64,000 nt of DNA. It comes from Vibrio toranzoniae. GTDB lineage: Bacteria; Pseudomonadota; Gammaproteobacteria; Enterobacterales; Vibrionaceae. The stretch spans positions 2,294,001 to 2,358,000 of the forward strand of contig NZ_AP025514.1 of NCBI RefSeq assembly GCF_024347655.1, written 5' to 3'. Position 1 is the first letter of the stretch. Every line of letters starts with the position of its first letter. Of the stretch, positions 27,591 to 36,974 are shown piece by piece. The notes below the pieces were generated by a model that saw only the letters and a list, made by a program, of their open reading frames with translations, was not told where the DNA came from and ran no database searches. The translations under genes and the position numbers were made by a program.

Positions 27591-28979
27591 ATGACCCAAA
27601 CCGTACCTTACATCTCGTTGTCTGACCTTCTCAGTCAAAAAAGAGCCCCTGAATCTATTGTCTGCTTTGACGACAATAGCAAGATTACGTGGCAAACCTT
27701 TAACGACGACTTATCTCAACTCGTACACCTTTTATCTTCATCCCCTTTTCAACGAGTTGCGATTTGTACCCAGGACAGCTACCTATTTTCGGTGGCATTT
27801 CTGGCGTGTGCAGCAGCCAGCAAACACATCATCTTACCGGGCAACTACCAGCCTTGTGCGCTTGCTGAGTTAAGTGAACAGTTTGATTGCCTGCTAGTTG
27901 ATAACTCGATTGGCGAAGTTGAGGTGAGTGACGTTCGCAATATCCAAACCTTATTAAACTCCAACACCGAAGTACAAAAGCCTCTAACCGATAATCTGAC
28001 GACCATGGATTTGGCATCAACCCACTTGACCTTGTTTACTTCAGGTTCGAGTGGTACGCCCAAAGCTATAGATAAAACCTTAGAGCACCTAGACATTGAG
28101 ACGGCTCAGCTAGCTAAAAACTGGGGAGAGTTACTCAAGGGTAACCGAATCCAAAGTACAGTTTCTCATCAACATATCTATGGTTTGTTGTTTCGCATCT
28201 TATGGCCGCTCTGTTCTGGCATTCCATTCGCGAGAAATAATCTTGAATACCCAGAACAGATTCTGTCCCACGCCAATAAAAATTGTGTACTGATCAGTAG
28301 CCCTGCTTTGCTCAAACGATTAAAACACGAGAGCAAAACCGCGCAACTTGCTGGTGTTTTCTCTTCGGGTGGTCCACTGCCTACCGAGTCGGCTCACCAG
28401 TCACGAGATCTACTTGGTCATTTACCTATCGAGGTGTTTGGCAGCACAGAGACCGGAGGCATCGCCTTTCGCCAACAAGAAAGCGCTCAAACGCCTTGGC
28501 AACTTTTTGACTGCATTGAGGCTAGTCTCAACAGTGAGAATTGCATTAAGTTATTGTCGCCCTACATCGATAAAAACAACTGGTATCAGACCGCTGATGA
28601 GTGTGAAATGGTCTCGGAGAATCAATTCATATTGAAAGGCCGCACCGATCGAGTCATTAAGATTGAAGAAAAACGAGTATCACTGGTAGAAGTAGAAAAA
28701 CGATTAGAACAACAGCCTTGGATAAGCGAGTGTGTGGTGATTCCGTTTGAAGAGCCTGATCGCTTAATCTTAGCCTCTGTTTTAGTATTATCAGAGGAAG
28801 GCCAAGCAACTCTCGCCACCATGAGCAGAGGTAAGTTCTGGTTGATGCTGCGTTCTGAACTCAGAAAGTGGTTAGAACCGATCGCTATCCCAAGAAAATA
28901 CCGTGTTGTCGATGAGATCCCCCTCAACAGCCAAGGTAAGCGATTAACATCTCACATAGAACAGCTAATAAAATCATAG
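27591..28979 (+). CDS. apeH: ApeH, aryl-acid:ACP ligase (AMP-forming)
   Basis: An ANL-superfamily adenylating enzyme of 462 residues with the P-loop LTLFTSGSSGTPKAIDK (about 145-161), VFGSTETGGIAFRQQ and the C-terminal LKGRTDRVIKIEEKRVSLVE. It should activate the aromatic starter acid with ATP and load it onto an ACP. Its place between the ACPs and the dehydratase supports this. Confidence 0.88.
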   Translation: MTQTVPYISLSDLLSQKRAPESIVCFDDNSKITWQTFNDDLSQLVHLLSSSPFQRVAICTQDSYLFSVAFLACAAASKHIILPGNYQPCALAELSEQFDCLLVDNSIGEVEVSDVRNIQTLLNSNTEVQKPLTDNLTTMDLASTHLTLFTSGSSGTPKAIDKTLEHLDIETAQLAKNWGELLKGNRIQSTVSHQHIYGLLFRILWPLCSGIPFARNNLEYPEQILSHANKNCVLISSPALLKRLKHESKTAQLAGVFSSGGPLPTESAHQSRDLLGHLPIEVFGSTETGGIAFRQQESAQTPWQLFDCIEASLNSENCIKLLSPYIDKNNWYQTADECEMVSENQFILKGRTDRVIKIEEKRVSLVEVEKRLEQQPWISECVVIPFEEPDRLILASVLVLSEEGQATLATMSRGKFWLMLRSELRKWLEPIAIPRKYRVVDEIPLNSQGKRLTSHIEQLIKS

Positions 28980-29067
28980 AAACCGCTGATCGTATTTTAC
29001 ACTGAGATTATCTTTTTATATTTTTGTCAAAGAACCAATATTTGCCCAAGGATTCTAAGCACGCCCT

Positions 29068-29430
29068 ATGGATAAAAGAAAACCAAACATCATTGCTGTA
29101 GACACGGTAGAGAATGAATCGACCCTGACACTCAATGTTAGCGCAGACATCACCGATTTTAAGGGACACTTCAAACGCTTTCCTATTCTCCCCGGCGTCA
29201 CGCAAATTGATTGGGCACTTCACTACGCTGTCCAAGAGCTAAACGTCCCTGGTTTCTTTAAAGGCATGGAAGTCATCAAGTTCCAAGAGCCTATCCTGCC
29301 TGATGCAACAATTCAGCTATCACTCAAATGGGATACTGACAAAAACAAGCTGAGCTTCAGTTACACCTCAAACAACGGTGAACAGACCCACTCTTCAGGC
29401 AAAATGAAGCTGGGAGAGAAAAGTGAATAG
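29068..29430 (+). CDS. apeI: ApeI, hotdog-fold 3-hydroxyacyl-ACP dehydratase
   Basis: A 120-residue FabZ/FabA-like hotdog protein with GHFKRFPILPGVTQIDWALH, the catalytic-histidine block of dehydratases. It removes water from the 3-hydroxyacyl intermediate so that conjugated double bonds accumulate. It works with ApeP. Its end overlaps apeJ by 8 bp. Confidence 0.87.
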   Translation: MDKRKPNIIAVDTVENESTLTLNVSADITDFKGHFKRFPILPGVTQIDWALHYAVQELNVPGFFKGMEVIKFQEPILPDATIQLSLKWDTDKNKLSFSYTSNNGEQTHSSGKMKLGEKSE

Positions 29431-31219
29431 CGCTCCCGTCGAGGCTACTCAAGACCAAACAAAAGAAAGCAGCTACAAGGCTTGCTTCCTTATACCGTGC
29501 TTTAACCATGGTGCAACCATGCCCGAAGTCGTCTCATCACTCCTTGAATTTGAACTACCAATTATTATTGTTGATGATGGCAGTGAACTCGCGACCAAAC
29601 AGTTTCTGGCTCCCCTAGCAGAGAATTCAAACGTAACCTTGGTGACACTTGAACAGAACCAAGGCAAAGGCGGCGCAGTAAAAGCGGGGATCAAAAAAGC
29701 ACAAGAGATCGGCTTTAGCCACACCATTCAGATAGATGCTGATGGACAACACGACCTTGAAGCCTTGCCGACATTGATTGAGGCCTCACAAGCTAAGCCA
29801 CGACACCTGATATCAGGCCGACCTATCTACGACGAGAGTGTGCCTAAGGCAAGGCTTTACGGGCGCTACGCGACACACATTTGGGTATGGATAGAAACCC
29901 TTTCTTTATCAATTAAAGACAGCATGTGTGGCTTTAGAGCGTACCCGATCAATCAAACACAAGCGGTACTCAACAAATACGATGTTGGCTCTAGAATGGA
30001 CTTCGATATCGAGATTCTGGTTCGCTTATATTGGGAAGGTTGTGACATTGATTTCGTTAAAACACGCGTCATCTACCCAGAAAATGGCGTCTCTCATTTC
30101 GATGCGCTGTGGGATAACGTAAAAATCAGCTGGATGCACACACGACTGTTTTTCGGCATGCTGCCAAGAGCACCAAAATTGATTGCTCGCCATTTCAAAT
30201 CCGATTCAGCTGATAATAACCAAAGTTTATCGATTGATTCAGAACCACAAGCTTCAGAACAACCCCATTGGTCTCGCACTCAAGAACGCGGCACCGTACT
30301 CGGCATCAAGCTACTATTGGCCGTGTATACCCTATTAGGTCGCGGTGTCTTTAACCTCATTTTACGCGGTGTGATGCGTTACTACCACTTAACGGGCAAA
30401 CGCGCACGAAACGCTTCTGAGCAATACTTGTTCCAGCTAAAGGCGTACGCAGAGCAACAGAATATCGAGTTACCCGCTGAGTTAACCAGTTATAACCATC
30501 TGCTTTCGTTTGGCCATACTATGCTAGATAAGTTAGCCGCATGGAAAGGTGACTTCTCGGCAGATAACCTGACGATTCATGGCCAAGACCAATTCGAAAG
30601 CATGGTAGCCAACCAACAAGGTGTGCTGATTCTGGGTTCTCATCTTGGCAATATCGAACTGTGCCGCGCTTTAGGTCGCAGACACTCGAACATCAAAATC
30701 AATGCTTTGGTTTTTACAGAACACGCTGAGCGTTTTAACTCGGTTATGAAAGCCGTGAACCCGCAGTCTGACTTAAACTTGATTCAAGTGACCTCGATGG
30801 GGCCTGATACGGCTATCTTATTGCAGCAAAAGTTGGAGCAAGGTGAGTGGATCGTGATTGTTGGTGATAGAACTTCCACCAGCAAAGAGAGCCGCTCGGT
30901 ATGGGCAGAGTTCTTGGGTAAGGAAGCGCCGTTCCCTCAAGGACCATTTATGTTAGCCTCGGTTCTCAAAGCACCCGTATTTTTGCTGTTTGGCTTACGT
31001 GACAACTCACAAGCAAAGCCGCACTTTAATGTCTATTTCGAGCATTTTAGCGACAGAATCGAACTACCTAGAAAGACACGCGAACAATCTTTGAAGCAAG
31101 TCGTTCAACAATACGCAGACCGACTTCAGCACTACACACTGAAAGCACCGCTTCAGTGGTACAACTTTTTTAATTTTTGGACATTGAGCAAGCACCATGA
31201 CGAAAAAGAATCCAAATAG
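29423..31219 (+). CDS. apeJ: ApeJ, glycosyltransferase-acyltransferase fusion
   Basis: A 598-residue two-domain protein. Residues about 15-260 are a GT2 glycosyltransferase (IIIVDDGSE, HTIQIDADGQHDLE), and residues about 290-598 are an LpxL/HtrB-like lauroyl acyltransferase (ILGSHLGNIELCR near residue 405). It starts at a GTG with GGGAG upstream, overlapping apeI. The fusion suggests the polyene is transferred to a sugar- or lipid-linked envelope anchor. Confidence 0.88.
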   Translation: MNSAPVEATQDQTKESSYKACFLIPCFNHGATMPEVVSSLLEFELPIIIVDDGSELATKQFLAPLAENSNVTLVTLEQNQGKGGAVKAGIKKAQEIGFSHTIQIDADGQHDLEALPTLIEASQAKPRHLISGRPIYDESVPKARLYGRYATHIWVWIETLSLSIKDSMCGFRAYPINQTQAVLNKYDVGSRMDFDIEILVRLYWEGCDIDFVKTRVIYPENGVSHFDALWDNVKISWMHTRLFFGMLPRAPKLIARHFKSDSADNNQSLSIDSEPQASEQPHWSRTQERGTVLGIKLLLAVYTLLGRGVFNLILRGVMRYYHLTGKRARNASEQYLFQLKAYAEQQNIELPAELTSYNHLLSFGHTMLDKLAAWKGDFSADNLTIHGQDQFESMVANQQGVLILGSHLGNIELCRALGRRHSNIKINALVFTEHAERFNSVMKAVNPQSDLNLIQVTSMGPDTAILLQQKLEQGEWIVIVGDRTSTSKESRSVWAEFLGKEAPFPQGPFMLASVLKAPVFLLFGLRDNSQAKPHFNVYFEHFSDRIELPRKTREQSLKQVVQQYADRLQHYTLKAPLQWYNFFNFWTLSKHHDEKESK

Positions 31220-32741
31220 CATCACCTTTGGTGCCGAACGCCTCACGATTGAGGATGTTGTCGCTATCTCACAAGGCGCAAAAGCCTCGATGAACTCAAG
31301 TGAAGCATTCACATCTAAGATCGACCGTGGTGTCGCTTTCTTAGAACGCCTACTCAAAGAAGAAGGCGTAATTTACGGCGTAACGACAGGTTACGGTGAC
31401 TCTTGTACGGTTGCGATTCCGCCAAGCCTTGTCGATGAACTGCCTCTTCACCTAACTCGCTTCCACGGTTGTGGCTTGGGTGAAATACTGTCTCACGAGC
31501 AAGCGCGCGCAGTACTTGCAACTCGTCTCTGTTCGCTATCACAAGGCGTTTCTGGTGTGACTCACGATCTACTTAACCAGATCGTAACCCTGATCAACCA
31601 AGACATCTCACCGCGTATTCCTCAAGAAGGATCGGTAGGTGCCAGTGGCGACTTGACACCTCTATCTTACTTAGCAGCTGCACTGATTGGTGAGCGTGAT
31701 GTCATCTACAAAGGTGAAGTGCGCCCAACCAGCGATGTCTACAAAGAGCTAGGCATTAGCCCTATCAAGCTTAAGCCGAAAGAAGGCTTGGCATTGATGA
31801 ATGGTACATCTGTGATGACGGCATTAGCTTGTATCGCTTACAAGCGCGCGGAATATCTAGCTCAACTATCGACCAAGATCACCGCTATGGTATCTGTTGG
31901 TATGCACGGCAATGACTTCCACTTCGATGAAGCGCTATTCGCAGTGAAACCTCATCCAGGTCAACAACAAGTTGCGGCATGGCTACGTGATGATCTACAA
32001 GCGGATCGCCCGCCACGTAACAGTGATCGCCTACAAGATCGATACTCTCTGCGCTGTGCGCCACATGTTATCGGTGTGGTTCAAGACTCTCTGCCTTGGC
32101 TTCGCCAGATGATCGAGAACGAGCTAAACAGCGCCAACGATAACCCAATTATCGATGGCGACAATGAGCGAGTACTGCACGGTGGACACTTCTACGGTGG
32201 CCATATCGCCATGGCGATGGATACGCTAAAAACAGCCGTAGCCAACCTTGCTGACCTGCTTGATCGCCAAATGGCACAGCTGATGGATTACAAATTCAAC
32301 AACGGTTTGCCATTTAACCTAACGGGTGCAGAAGGCGAACGTAAGCCAATCAACCACGGCTTCAAGGCAGTACAAATCGGCGTGTCAGCTTGGACAGCAG
32401 AAGCATTGAAACATACTATGCCTGCAAGCGTATTCTCTCGCTCAACTGAGTGTCACAACCAAGACAAAGTGAGCATGGGCACCATTGCTGCTCGCGACTG
32501 TTTACGTGTTCTAGAGCTAACCGAACAAGTAGCAGCAGCGTCACTACTGGCTGGTACGCAAGCGCTTGAGCTTCGTAAACGCCACAATGAGCTTGATGAG
32601 CACCACATGAGTGAAAACCTCAAGCACATTCGCGACGAAGTACTGAAAGAGTTTGAGTTTATAGTCGAGGACCGTCCGCTGGAAGGCGATCTACGCCACT
32701 TTATTTCTCGTATTCAAAGTCAGCATTGGTCACTTTATTAA
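31197..32741 (+). CDS. Aromatic amino acid ammonia-lyase (HAL/TAL family)
   Basis: A MIO-dependent lyase of 514 residues that would release ammonia from an aromatic amino acid to give an arylacrylate starter. The MIO-forming Ala-Ser-Gly is at 149-151 (GSVGASGDLTPLSYLA), and a conserved catalytic Tyr is at 60 (YGVTTGYGD). At the substrate-selectivity position the pair is Phe89-His90, not the Ser-His of histidine ammonia-lyases, so a HutH label would be misleading. The gene overlaps apeJ by 23 bp and lacks hut neighbours, which ties it to pigment synthesis. Confidence 0.87.
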   Translation: MTKKNPNSITFGAERLTIEDVVAISQGAKASMNSSEAFTSKIDRGVAFLERLLKEEGVIYGVTTGYGDSCTVAIPPSLVDELPLHLTRFHGCGLGEILSHEQARAVLATRLCSLSQGVSGVTHDLLNQIVTLINQDISPRIPQEGSVGASGDLTPLSYLAAALIGERDVIYKGEVRPTSDVYKELGISPIKLKPKEGLALMNGTSVMTALACIAYKRAEYLAQLSTKITAMVSVGMHGNDFHFDEALFAVKPHPGQQQVAAWLRDDLQADRPPRNSDRLQDRYSLRCAPHVIGVVQDSLPWLRQMIENELNSANDNPIIDGDNERVLHGGHFYGGHIAMAMDTLKTAVANLADLLDRQMAQLMDYKFNNGLPFNLTGAEGERKPINHGFKAVQIGVSAWTAEALKHTMPASVFSRSTECHNQDKVSMGTIAARDCLRVLELTEQVAAASLLAGTQALELRKRHNELDEHHMSENLKHIRDEVLKEFEFIVEDRPLEGDLRHFISRIQSQHWSLY

Positions 32742-32831
32742 AAGAACTTTACTCATGGAGTAGTTAACCTCATAAAGTAGCTAAGTTCATATAGTAACCA
32801 ACCCTTTACGCAATATTGTTGAGAGCGATTT

Positions 32832-33332
32832 ATGTCTGAAATCCTTCATCCGTTACAATCTGAGGTGACACTTATCACCTCATTCCAAGATGCCGACCCG
32901 ATGGGCGTGATCTATCACGGCAACTACTTCCGATTTTTTGAAGAAGTAAGACGCATCATGATGGATAAGATTGAGTACAACTATCATGAGATGAAGGATT
33001 CTGGCTACATGTGGCCTATCATCGATACCCGCGTGAAATACATCAAAGCGATACCGTTTAATCATCAGATCAAGGTATCGGCTAAGTTGACTGAATGGGA
33101 AAACCGTCTGCGCGTTGATTACGAAATTCACGATGCCAACACAGGCGCTCGCATGACACGAGCACACACCATGCAGGTTGCAGTGACCATTGAAGAGCAA
33201 GAGATGTGCTTCGCTTCACCGAAAGTGTTTACTGATAAAGTCGAGCATTGGCACCAATTCGGGTGCTTGCCCCTAACTGAACATCAATCCCAAGCCTCTA
33301 ACCCACAACAGGTGAATCATGAGTCTGTTTAA
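32832..33332 (+). CDS. apeK: ApeK, 4-hydroxybenzoyl-CoA-type thioesterase
   Basis: A 166-residue hotdog thioesterase with the 4HBT signature FQDADPMGVIYHGNYFRFFE (about 18-38), including the catalytic Asp. It may release the polyene from the ACP or edit misloaded intermediates. 90 bp separate it from the lyase gene, and it overlaps apeL by 14 bp. Confidence 0.87.
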   Translation: MSEILHPLQSEVTLITSFQDADPMGVIYHGNYFRFFEEVRRIMMDKIEYNYHEMKDSGYMWPIIDTRVKYIKAIPFNHQIKVSAKLTEWENRLRVDYEIHDANTGARMTRAHTMQVAVTIEEQEMCFASPKVFTDKVEHWHQFGCLPLTEHQSQASNPQQVNHESV

Positions 33333-34005
33333 ACGCAGTCGTAAACACATCAGCGTCTTGCTGTTAGGACTCGCTGCGATGATGTCGAGTGACCTTGCTA
33401 CCGCGAATCAGAACACCGCTCCCGTCGGTTTTATTTCAGAGCTGCAAACGGTGCTCAGCGAAAATAACATTGTTCGTGGCGAGTTTACTCAAACACGCAA
33501 TATGGAAATGTTTGCCCAACCTTTGACGTCACAAGGTACATTCCTGTTAGACAAATCAAGTGGCCTACTTTGGACGCAAACGTCACCGTTTCCGGTGAAC
33601 TTGGTGCTCACCGACAACAAATTGAGCCAAAGGTTTGCCGACCAACCCGCTAAAATCATCACCGATAAAGAAAACCCAATGGCGTTTTATTTCAGCCATA
33701 TTTTCCTATCAGTGTTCCACGGTGATACACAAAAACTTCAAGAACAATTCTCTCTGTCGTTCGAGGCTGCAACAATACAAAGCCCAGACGAGAAAACAGG
33801 CAACAATTCATGGACGCTTATCCTAACGCCAAAAAGTGCACCAATGAATGCGGTATTTGAAGCCATCACGCTACAAGGCAACAGTGATATTGAGCGAATC
33901 GAGCTAAAAGAGATTCGTGGAGACAGCACGGTGATCGAATTCAGCCAGCTAAGCAATCAACCGGAAGTATTATCAGATGCCGAAGCGCAACAATTTCAAC
34001 TCTAA
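33319..34005 (+). CDS. apeL: ApeL, LolA-like periplasmic carrier
   Basis: A 228-residue protein with a signal peptide (about 1-29, ending SSDLATAN) and a LolA-type beta-fold (NIVRGEFTQTRNMEMFAQPL, SSGLLWTQTSPFPVNL). It likely shields the lipidic polyene while crossing the periplasm toward the outer membrane. It overlaps both neighbours, so translation is probably coupled. Confidence 0.87.
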   Translation: MSLFKRSRKHISVLLLGLAAMMSSDLATANQNTAPVGFISELQTVLSENNIVRGEFTQTRNMEMFAQPLTSQGTFLLDKSSGLLWTQTSPFPVNLVLTDNKLSQRFADQPAKIITDKENPMAFYFSHIFLSVFHGDTQKLQEQFSLSFEAATIQSPDEKTGNNSWTLILTPKSAPMNAVFEAITLQGNSDIERIELKEIRGDSTVIEFSQLSNQPEVLSDAEAQQFQL

Positions 34006-36349
34006 GCTTGCCCTTGTCTGGCTAATTGTCGTGGTGCTGTTTAGCGGACTGTTGATCAAACAGTTCGCTTTTTCTTCTTCAGTGCCTATCGAAAGCAACA
34101 TCATGAAATTGCTACCTGAGAATCAGCAAGATCCTATGGTTGAACAAGCTTTTCAGCAGATTTCCAACTCGATGAGTGAGCAAGTAGTATTCATCTTGAG
34201 TGGCTCCGATATCAAGAGCACCATGGCGGCAACCCAAGCCTTTGAGACATCACTCAATCAAGATGCCTTTTCTGACAATTCAGTACTCTTCAAGCATGTT
34301 CAAGGCAAGATCAACGCCAGCACACAAAGCCAATGGAGTGACTTCTATTTTCGTCATCGCGCTCAATTGCTGACCGAACAACAGAAAGAAACATTAACTC
34401 ATGCACCAGAATCACGTGCTCAATATGTGATTCAATCCTTGTACAACCCTTTTTCAGGCGTGACAGCGACCGAGTTAACCTTAGACCCGTTCCTGTTATT
34501 TCGTGACTATATAAGCGAGGTTGGCACCCGTTCTAGTAACTTTGGGATTAATGAAGGTTATCTAACCGCACAATCACAAGATCAATCACACATTCTTGTT
34601 ACCGCGACGTTAGCTGGCTCTCCTTATAGCTTAGCGATTCAAGAACAACTTCCTGTATTAGACGCTTTAGAGCGAAAAATTGAGAAGCAATTTGACGTCA
34701 AAGTTCAGCATACTGGCGTGGTTTTCTATGCCAATTACGGTACTCAAAGTGCGAAGTCTGAAATCAGCACCATTGGCTTAGGCTCATTGGCTGGCGTAAT
34801 TTTATTGGTATGGCTGACGTTTCGTAGCGCGCTGCCACTTGCTTTGTCTTTACTCTCAATCAGCACGGGATTATTAGTCGCACTGGCGAGCACCGTCGCC
34901 ATCTTCGGTAAAGTCCACCTATTTAGCTTGGTGTTTGGCGCAAGCTTAATTGGTGTATCCATCGATTACTCCTTTCATTACCTCACTGACCGTTTGGCAG
35001 CAGGAAGCGAGTGGCAGAGCGATAAAGGCCTAAAACATATCTTCATTGCGATCACTCTAGGTTTAATCACCAGCCTGATCGGCTACCTAGGGTTGCTGGT
35101 TGCACCCTTCCCAGGTCTACAGCAACTCGCTCTGTTTTCATCGATCGGGCTTATTGCCGCGTATGCCAGTGTGGTGTGTTGGTATCCAGTATTAGCCTTC
35201 AAGCCAAGCCAAGAGCGTGCACTTCCGTTGGCTAGCCTTTGGTGCACATGGCTAAACTTGTGGAGTAAACCCAAGTTTAAAATCGGCTTACCTTTAGTAG
35301 TGACCGTGGTGAGTTTGGCGTCAATCAGCCAAGTTCGTTATGACGACGATATCCGCCAGCTACAAGCGATGCCTGACGAGCTTAAACAACAAGAGCAAGC
35401 CATCTCTGAGATCTCAGGACTAGGTAGTGCTCAGAACATGCTATTGGTGACGGCGAACAGCAATCAGACGTTACTGAACAAATTAGCGTTGATCAGCTCG
35501 GAATTAGATTCGTTGGTCGATCAGCAGGGCATCTCTGGCTATCGCAGCGTCAATCAGCATCTGCCAAGTGAGCAAGAGCAACACGAAAACTATCAGTTGG
35601 TTAAGCAGCTCTACGCTAACCAAAGCGCGACCTTACAAACCACACTCGGTTGGTCGAGCTTCCCAGAGCTACCAAAATACCACCCCATCACACTGGATGA
35701 GTTTTTGGCATCTCCGGTATCCGAGCCGATTCGCCCTCTTTGGTTAAAACCAATCAATAACCAAGCAGCGTCGGTTATCATGATCAAGGATGTCACCAAT
35801 TCAGAGCTGTTCTCTCAATGGCTCGATTCAAGCTTTGCTCAACAACAAGGCGTGAAGTACCTCAATAAAGCCGATGAGATCTCATCTCTGTTTGCTGAAT
35901 ACCGAGTTAAGATTACCGAGCTATTATTGATAGCGTTTGCGGCTATTGGCATGGTGTTAGTTTGGCGCTATGGCGTGAAACAAAGTCTGTTGATGCTGCT
36001 GCCGTCATTGATTGCAGGCGTAGCGGGTTTAGCGGTGACTGGGGCTTTAGGCTCAACACTGAACCTGTTTAATCTGCTTGGTTTGATTCTGATTTTAGGG
36101 ATTGGTATCGACTACACCCTGTTCTTTGCTGAACAGAAGAAGTCACTAAGCACCTTATTGGCGATCACCTTATCTGGTCTCACAACATTGCTTTCATTCG
36201 GCTTACTGTCGTTGAGTCAGACTCATGCTATTCATAGCTTCGGTATTACCGTGCTAACTGGTATTTTTGTAGCGTGGCTGCTTTCCCCACTCGCAATCAA
36301 CAGCGAACAAGCCACAGAAAAAACTAAACCTCGCGAGGCTTTTAGATGA
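33977..36349 (+). CDS. apeM: ApeM, MMPL/RND-type exporter
   Basis: A 790-residue inner-membrane transporter with two repeats of about six membrane segments, each preceded by a periplasmic loop (loops about 35-250 and 445-640). Motifs include GVSIDYSFHYLTDRL and GIGIDYTLFFAEQKKS, the paired charged helices of MMPL proteins. With ApeL it forms a likely LolA/MMPL export route for the aryl polyene lipid. Confidence 0.9.
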   Translation: MPKRNNFNSKLALVWLIVVVLFSGLLIKQFAFSSSVPIESNIMKLLPENQQDPMVEQAFQQISNSMSEQVVFILSGSDIKSTMAATQAFETSLNQDAFSDNSVLFKHVQGKINASTQSQWSDFYFRHRAQLLTEQQKETLTHAPESRAQYVIQSLYNPFSGVTATELTLDPFLLFRDYISEVGTRSSNFGINEGYLTAQSQDQSHILVTATLAGSPYSLAIQEQLPVLDALERKIEKQFDVKVQHTGVVFYANYGTQSAKSEISTIGLGSLAGVILLVWLTFRSALPLALSLLSISTGLLVALASTVAIFGKVHLFSLVFGASLIGVSIDYSFHYLTDRLAAGSEWQSDKGLKHIFIAITLGLITSLIGYLGLLVAPFPGLQQLALFSSIGLIAAYASVVCWYPVLAFKPSQERALPLASLWCTWLNLWSKPKFKIGLPLVVTVVSLASISQVRYDDDIRQLQAMPDELKQQEQAISEISGLGSAQNMLLVTANSNQTLLNKLALISSELDSLVDQQGISGYRSVNQHLPSEQEQHENYQLVKQLYANQSATLQTTLGWSSFPELPKYHPITLDEFLASPVSEPIRPLWLKPINNQAASVIMIKDVTNSELFSQWLDSSFAQQQGVKYLNKADEISSLFAEYRVKITELLLIAFAAIGMVLVWRYGVKQSLLMLLPSLIAGVAGLAVTGALGSTLNLFNLLGLILILGIGIDYTLFFAEQKKSLSTLLAITLSGLTTLLSFGLLSLSQTHAIHSFGITVLTGIFVAWLLSPLAINSEQATEKTKPREAFR

Positions 36350-36969
36350 ACAAAACAATCAAGATAGCGCTCGCCGTTGGATTGGGCTTACTACTCAGCG
36401 CTTGTTCGATGGTGTCTCAACAGCCAACAGGCGCAAGTGTCGCAATCGACAAAGACACAGAGCTAGCCTTGCCGCTGCCTGCTGAACTGGGATACTCATT
36501 TACCGCGAGCCAGTTGATCAGCGCAACATGGCAAGACGATACCCAGCAACTGCCTGTTCAAGTTGAAGTCACCCCCGAGAAGGTCGTTTTAGCGGGTTTC
36601 TCTTCTTGGGGAACGCGCATCCTATCGCTGCAATACCAAAACCAAGCGATTGATACGCAAGTGCTATCTGGCCTTGGGGCAACATTACCGCAGCCCGAAC
36701 AGGTGCTATTTAATTTAATGCTGACTCTATGGCCGGTCGAAGCGTGGGCTCAGCCTCTGCAAAGTATCGGCTGGCACTTGGTCGACACAGACAACAGTCG
36801 CACCGTGTTTGATGACAACCAACAGGCAATCATTCGAATTGATTATCAAGCCGCCCCCGGTGCACACAAAACGGCAGGCAATATTGTCTTCAAACATTTG
36901 ACCCAAGGCTACAACATCACCATACAAACGTTGAACTCAACGATTGTCGATAACCCAAGTAAGAGCTAA
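36346..36969 (+). CDS. apeN: ApeN, DUF3261 lipoprotein
   Basis: A 207-residue lipoprotein with lipobox LLSAC (Cys20) and a DUF3261-type domain resembling LolB in outline. It shows QPEQVLFNLMLTLWPVEAW and GNIVFKHLTQGYNITIQ. It is probably the outer-membrane acceptor paired with ApeL. Its start overlaps the apeM stop by 4 bp. Confidence 0.85.
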   Translation: MNKTIKIALAVGLGLLLSACSMVSQQPTGASVAIDKDTELALPLPAELGYSFTASQLISATWQDDTQQLPVQVEVTPEKVVLAGFSSWGTRILSLQYQNQAIDTQVLSGLGATLPQPEQVLFNLMLTLWPVEAWAQPLQSIGWHLVDTDNSRTVFDDNQQAIIRIDYQAAPGAHKTAGNIVFKHLTQGYNITIQTLNSTIVDNPSKS

Positions 36970-36974
36970 ACACT

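Noticed and set aside
31197..32741. Annotation as histidine ammonia-lyase HutH
   Set aside because: The selectivity residues are FH rather than SH, and no hut genes are nearby; the pigment operon context is stronger.
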